Assembly (NCBI GenBank): GCA_035527275.1 | Contig: DATLBA010000010.1 | Coordinates: forward strand, 1 to 15,891 | DNA from: DATLBA01 sp035527275 | GTDB taxonomy: Bacteria > Planctomycetota > Phycisphaerae > FEN-1346 | Direction of reading: 5' to 3' | DNA: 15,891 nucleotides | Shown here: piece after piece, positions 13,672 through 15,891 of the stretch | Numbering within the stretch: the first letter of the stretch is position 1 | Layout: each line of letters starts with the position of its first letter | The notes under the pieces: generated by a model | Seen by the model: only the letters and a program-made list of their open reading frames with translations | Database searches by the model: none | What the model was told of the DNA's origin: nothing | Program-made: the position numbers and the translations under genes

Positions 13672-14786
13672 GCCGCAAACAACGCCAAGAAGCCATGAGC
13701 GGCATCCGGAGCCTGGTCGTCAAACTCGGGACGAATGTCCTGGCCGACGACGCGGGGCGCTTGGACCTCGCTCTGGTCCAGCACATTGCCGATGAGGTTC
13801 ACGATCTGGAGACGCGGGGCCTGCGCGTGGCGGTCGTCTCGAGCGGCGCCATCGGCGCCGGGATGGGCGACCTCAACCTCGAGAAGCGCCCGGCCGCACT
13901 TCCCCAACTCCAGGCCTGTGCCGCCATCGGCCAGGCGAAACTCATGCGCGCCTTCGACGAAGCGCTCAAACGCCACGGCCGCCACGCCGCCCAGGTCCTG
14001 CTGACGCGCGGCGACGTGGAGGACAGGGCCCGCTACCTGAACACCCGCAACTGCATCCACGCCCTGCAAGGCTACGGCGCCGTCCCCATCATCAACGAGA
14101 ACGACACGGTCAGCGTCGATGAGATTCGTTTCGGCGACAATGACATCCTCGCCGCGATGGTCGCCAACCTCTTGCGGGCGGACCTGCTGGTCCTGCTGAC
14201 GACCGTGGACGGCGTCTTTCGCGACGCCGGGCGCACCGAACGGTTCGACGTGGTCGAGGACCTCCAGGAGGTGACCGGCGCGGCCGACCGGTCGCGCTCG
14301 GCCCTCGGAACCGGAGGCATGGCCACCAAACTCGAAGCCGTCGCGACGGTCCTTGCGGCGGGCGAAATGGCCGTCATCGCCGACGGCCGACGCCCGAACG
14401 TCCTTGCGGACCTCCTTGCGGGCGAATCCGTCGGGACGCTGTTCCTCCCAAAAGCCGGTAAGATGACGGCCCGGCAGCGCTGGATCGGCCTGGCGCGGCG
14501 GCCGTCCGGAAAAATCGCGGTGGACGCCGGCGCCGCCAAGGCCCTGCGCGCTCGAAAGAGCCTGCTCGCCTCCGGCATCACCGGCGCCGAGGGGCGCTTC
14601 GAGGCGGGCGCCGTCGTCGCCGTCGTCGGTCCGGAAGGCCGGGAAATCGCGCAGGGTCTTTCGAACTATTCCGCCGCCGACGTCGCCAAGATCAAAGGCC
14701 TGAAGAGCAGCCAGTTCGAGCGCGTCCTCGGCGACCGCCCTTACGACGAAGTCATCCACGCCGACAATCTCGTCCTGACGGACTAA
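13668..14786 (+). CDS. proB: Glutamate 5-kinase with PUA domain (proline biosynthesis)
   Basis: ProB phosphorylates L-glutamate, the first and feedback-controlled step of proline synthesis. The 372 residues match the family. The amino-acid-kinase domain (about 12-265) has SLVVKLGTNVL at 15-25, SSGAIGAGMG at 58-67, INENDTVSVDEIRFGDND at 142-159, and GTGGMATK at 214-221. A C-terminal PUA domain (about 280-355) follows, as in E. coli ProB. The start at 13668 overlaps the waaA stop, with GAGG seven bases upstream, so translation is probably coupled. A second ATG at 13695 is also possible. No proA is beside it. Its stop overlaps that of the convergent comEC-like gene by three bases. Confidence 0.95.
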   Translation: MSRKQRQEAMSGIRSLVVKLGTNVLADDAGRLDLALVQHIADEVHDLETRGLRVAVVSSGAIGAGMGDLNLEKRPAALPQLQACAAIGQAKLMRAFDEALKRHGRHAAQVLLTRGDVEDRARYLNTRNCIHALQGYGAVPIINENDTVSVDEIRFGDNDILAAMVANLLRADLLVLLTTVDGVFRDAGRTERFDVVEDLQEVTGAADRSRSALGTGGMATKLEAVATVLAAGEMAVIADGRRPNVLADLLAGESVGTLFLPKAGKMTARQRWIGLARRPSGKIAVDAGAAKALRARKSLLASGITGAEGRFEAGAVVAVVGPEGREIAQGLSNYSAADVAKIKGLKSSQFERVLGDRPYDEVIHADNLVLTD

Positions 14787-15891
14787 CGGACGTCGGCGCC
14801 GTCCAAGAAGGTCGCCACGTCCATTTCCCCGGGCTGGAGAGTCAGCGTCACGGCCCCGTCCTTCGCAGTGTGGTAACAGGTGATTCCCTGCTCCGCGACC
14901 CAGGTGGGCTCGTGCTCGGCTCGGCGAGTTCGCGACGCGGAGATGACCAGCACTTTGGCGCCTGCGGCGGCCGCCAGGCGACGGACCGCCTCAGGGTCAC
15001 CGCCGTGATGCGGCCAAAGTATCGCGTCGGCCGAAAGGTCCGGCTCTCGCGCAAGCAGCGCGGCGATGCCGTCCGCCTCGAGGTCGCCGGTAAGAAGCAG
15101 CCGCCGCCCGTTCTCGGCCACCTCGAGGACGAGCGACCCGTCGTTAATCTTGTCCGTCTGAGAAGCGGTGCCGCGCGGCCACAGGGCCCGGACCGTCGCG
15201 CCGCCCGTCCCTGCCAGGCGGTCGCCCGCCCCGAAGAACGTCACCTCGACGCCCCGCTCGAGCAGCGCTTCGACGACGGCGTCATCAACGCTCAGACGGC
15301 CGCGCAGAAACGTCGGTGGCACAAACACCTTTCGAATGCCAAAGCGCTCGACGAGCGGCAGGATATCCTTGAAGTGGTCGAAATGCGAATGGCTGATAAA
15401 GCATGCATCGATCCGCCCGATGCGGCGCGACCAGAGCGCCGGTGCCGTTGTTGTCTCGGCCGCGCGCGTGTAGGAGAGCACCGACCCCGCGTCGTAGAGG
15501 AGATTCCTGCCGTTCGGCAACTCCAGAAGGTTCGTGTTGCCGTTTCCGACCGCCAGGATTGTGGCCCGGGCCGCGTCGGGCGTCCGGTGTCCGCCGGTCC
15601 ACACGAAAACGGCGAGAGCCGCAAGCGCCGCGACGCCCAGCCGCCTGCGCGACAGGCCGAGCCGTTCCCGCCCGAGCCACATGCCGAGAAGCCCATACAC
15701 GACCACCAGCCAGGGCCACGAGAAACCCGCCGTATAGAAATGGCCGCCCGGCACACGCGCCAGGGCCCGCACGACGGCACCAATGGCCCGCGCGAGTCCA
15801 TCCGGCACGACCGCTAACAGATCGCTCACCCCGGGCGCCACCCAGCCAAACGTCACCAGAATGAGCCCGCTCGCCAGGAGCAGAGCCACCA
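14783..15891 (-). CDS. ComEC/Rec2-type DNA uptake protein, C-terminal part
   Basis: The gene enters from the right edge, so its start is not seen; 368 codons are present. The first 100 residues are hydrophobic and read like the last membrane segments of the competence domain (WPWLVVVYGLLGMWL, VAALAALAVFVW). Next is the metallo-beta-lactamase-type domain: VGNGNTNLLELPNGRNLLYD in the place of the usual VGQGDA start, the metal motif SHSHFDH (166-172, HxHxDH), LLLTGDLE, and WPHHGGDPEA. ComEC forms the inner-membrane channel for single-stranded DNA in natural transformation. The order of domains supports ComEC over a free-standing lactamase-fold hydrolase. Together with the prepilin peptidase this hints at competence, though no other com genes are visible. 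Confidence 0.85.
   Translation of the reverse strand, partial: VALLLASGLILVTFGWVAPGVSDLLAVVPDGLARAIGAVVRALARVPGGHFYTAGFSWPWLVVVYGLLGMWLGRERLGLSRRRLGVAALAALAVFVWTGGHRTPDAARATILAVGNGNTNLLELPNGRNLLYDAGSVLSYTRAAETTTAPALWSRRIGRIDACFISHSHFDHFKDILPLVERFGIRKVFVPPTFLRGRLSVDDAVVEALLERGVEVTFFGAGDRLAGTGGATVRALWPRGTASQTDKINDGSLVLEVAENGRRLLLTGDLEADGIAALLAREPDLSADAILWPHHGGDPEAVRRLAAAAGAKVLVISASRTRRAEHEPTWVAEQGITCYHTAKDGAVTLTLQPGEMDVATFLDGADVR

Noticed and set aside
13566..14759. 397-codon minus-strand open frame opposite proB
   Set aside because: Asp/Gly/Val-rich shadow translation; proB on the plus strand is certain.

Overview
The window is GC-rich bacterial chromosome with a low-GC accessory insert. The organism is Gram-negative: it has a Kdo transferase (waaA) for lipid A, an OmpA/Pal-type lipoprotein, and a leftover PEP-CTERM-like tail (20 residues ending GGLGLITRRRRRAA). 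A long-form serine acetyltransferase, a divergent EF-G paralogue and an OBG-type GTPase sit nearby. Together with the codon style these suggest a Planctomycetota member, perhaps Phycisphaerae-like. That placement is inference; no rRNA or marker gene here proves it.

Left core block (1-7018, all on the minus strand, listed in transcription order): prepilin peptidase, a small two-helix membrane protein coupled to it by an ATGA overlap, an OmpA/Pal-like lipoprotein, hisA, an EF-G-like GTPase, cysE with a clear sigma70 promoter, an HU/IHF-type DNA-binding protein, a short probably decayed winged-helix regulator, and the first 49 codons of a YchF/OBG-like GTPase. These are housekeeping genes with short gaps.

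Accessory block (7019-12351). First comes a 780-bp non-coding stretch with a perfect 18-bp palindrome, helically phased T-tracts, a direct-repeat/palindrome cluster, a good promoter, and what may be a remnant of a REP-associated transposase start. It leads into a plus-strand two-gene operon: a HEPN-domain protein with an intact R-x6-H motif, overlapping by ATGA with an AAA+/ORC-like ATPase. I do not recognise this pair as a named system. It is the best candidate here for an undescribed defence or toxin module. Facing it on the minus strand is a restriction cassette: a TdeIII-family endonuclease, a winged-helix/nuclease-like protein coupled by ATGA, and only the C-terminal (SAM-binding) half of a beta-class DNA methyltransferase. 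Between the two cassettes lies the orphan PEP-CTERM-like tail.

Right core block (12352-15891): waaA and proB on the plus strand, joined by an ATGA overlap, then the C-terminal half of a ComEC/Rec2-type DNA-uptake protein on the minus strand, whose stop codon overlaps that of proB.
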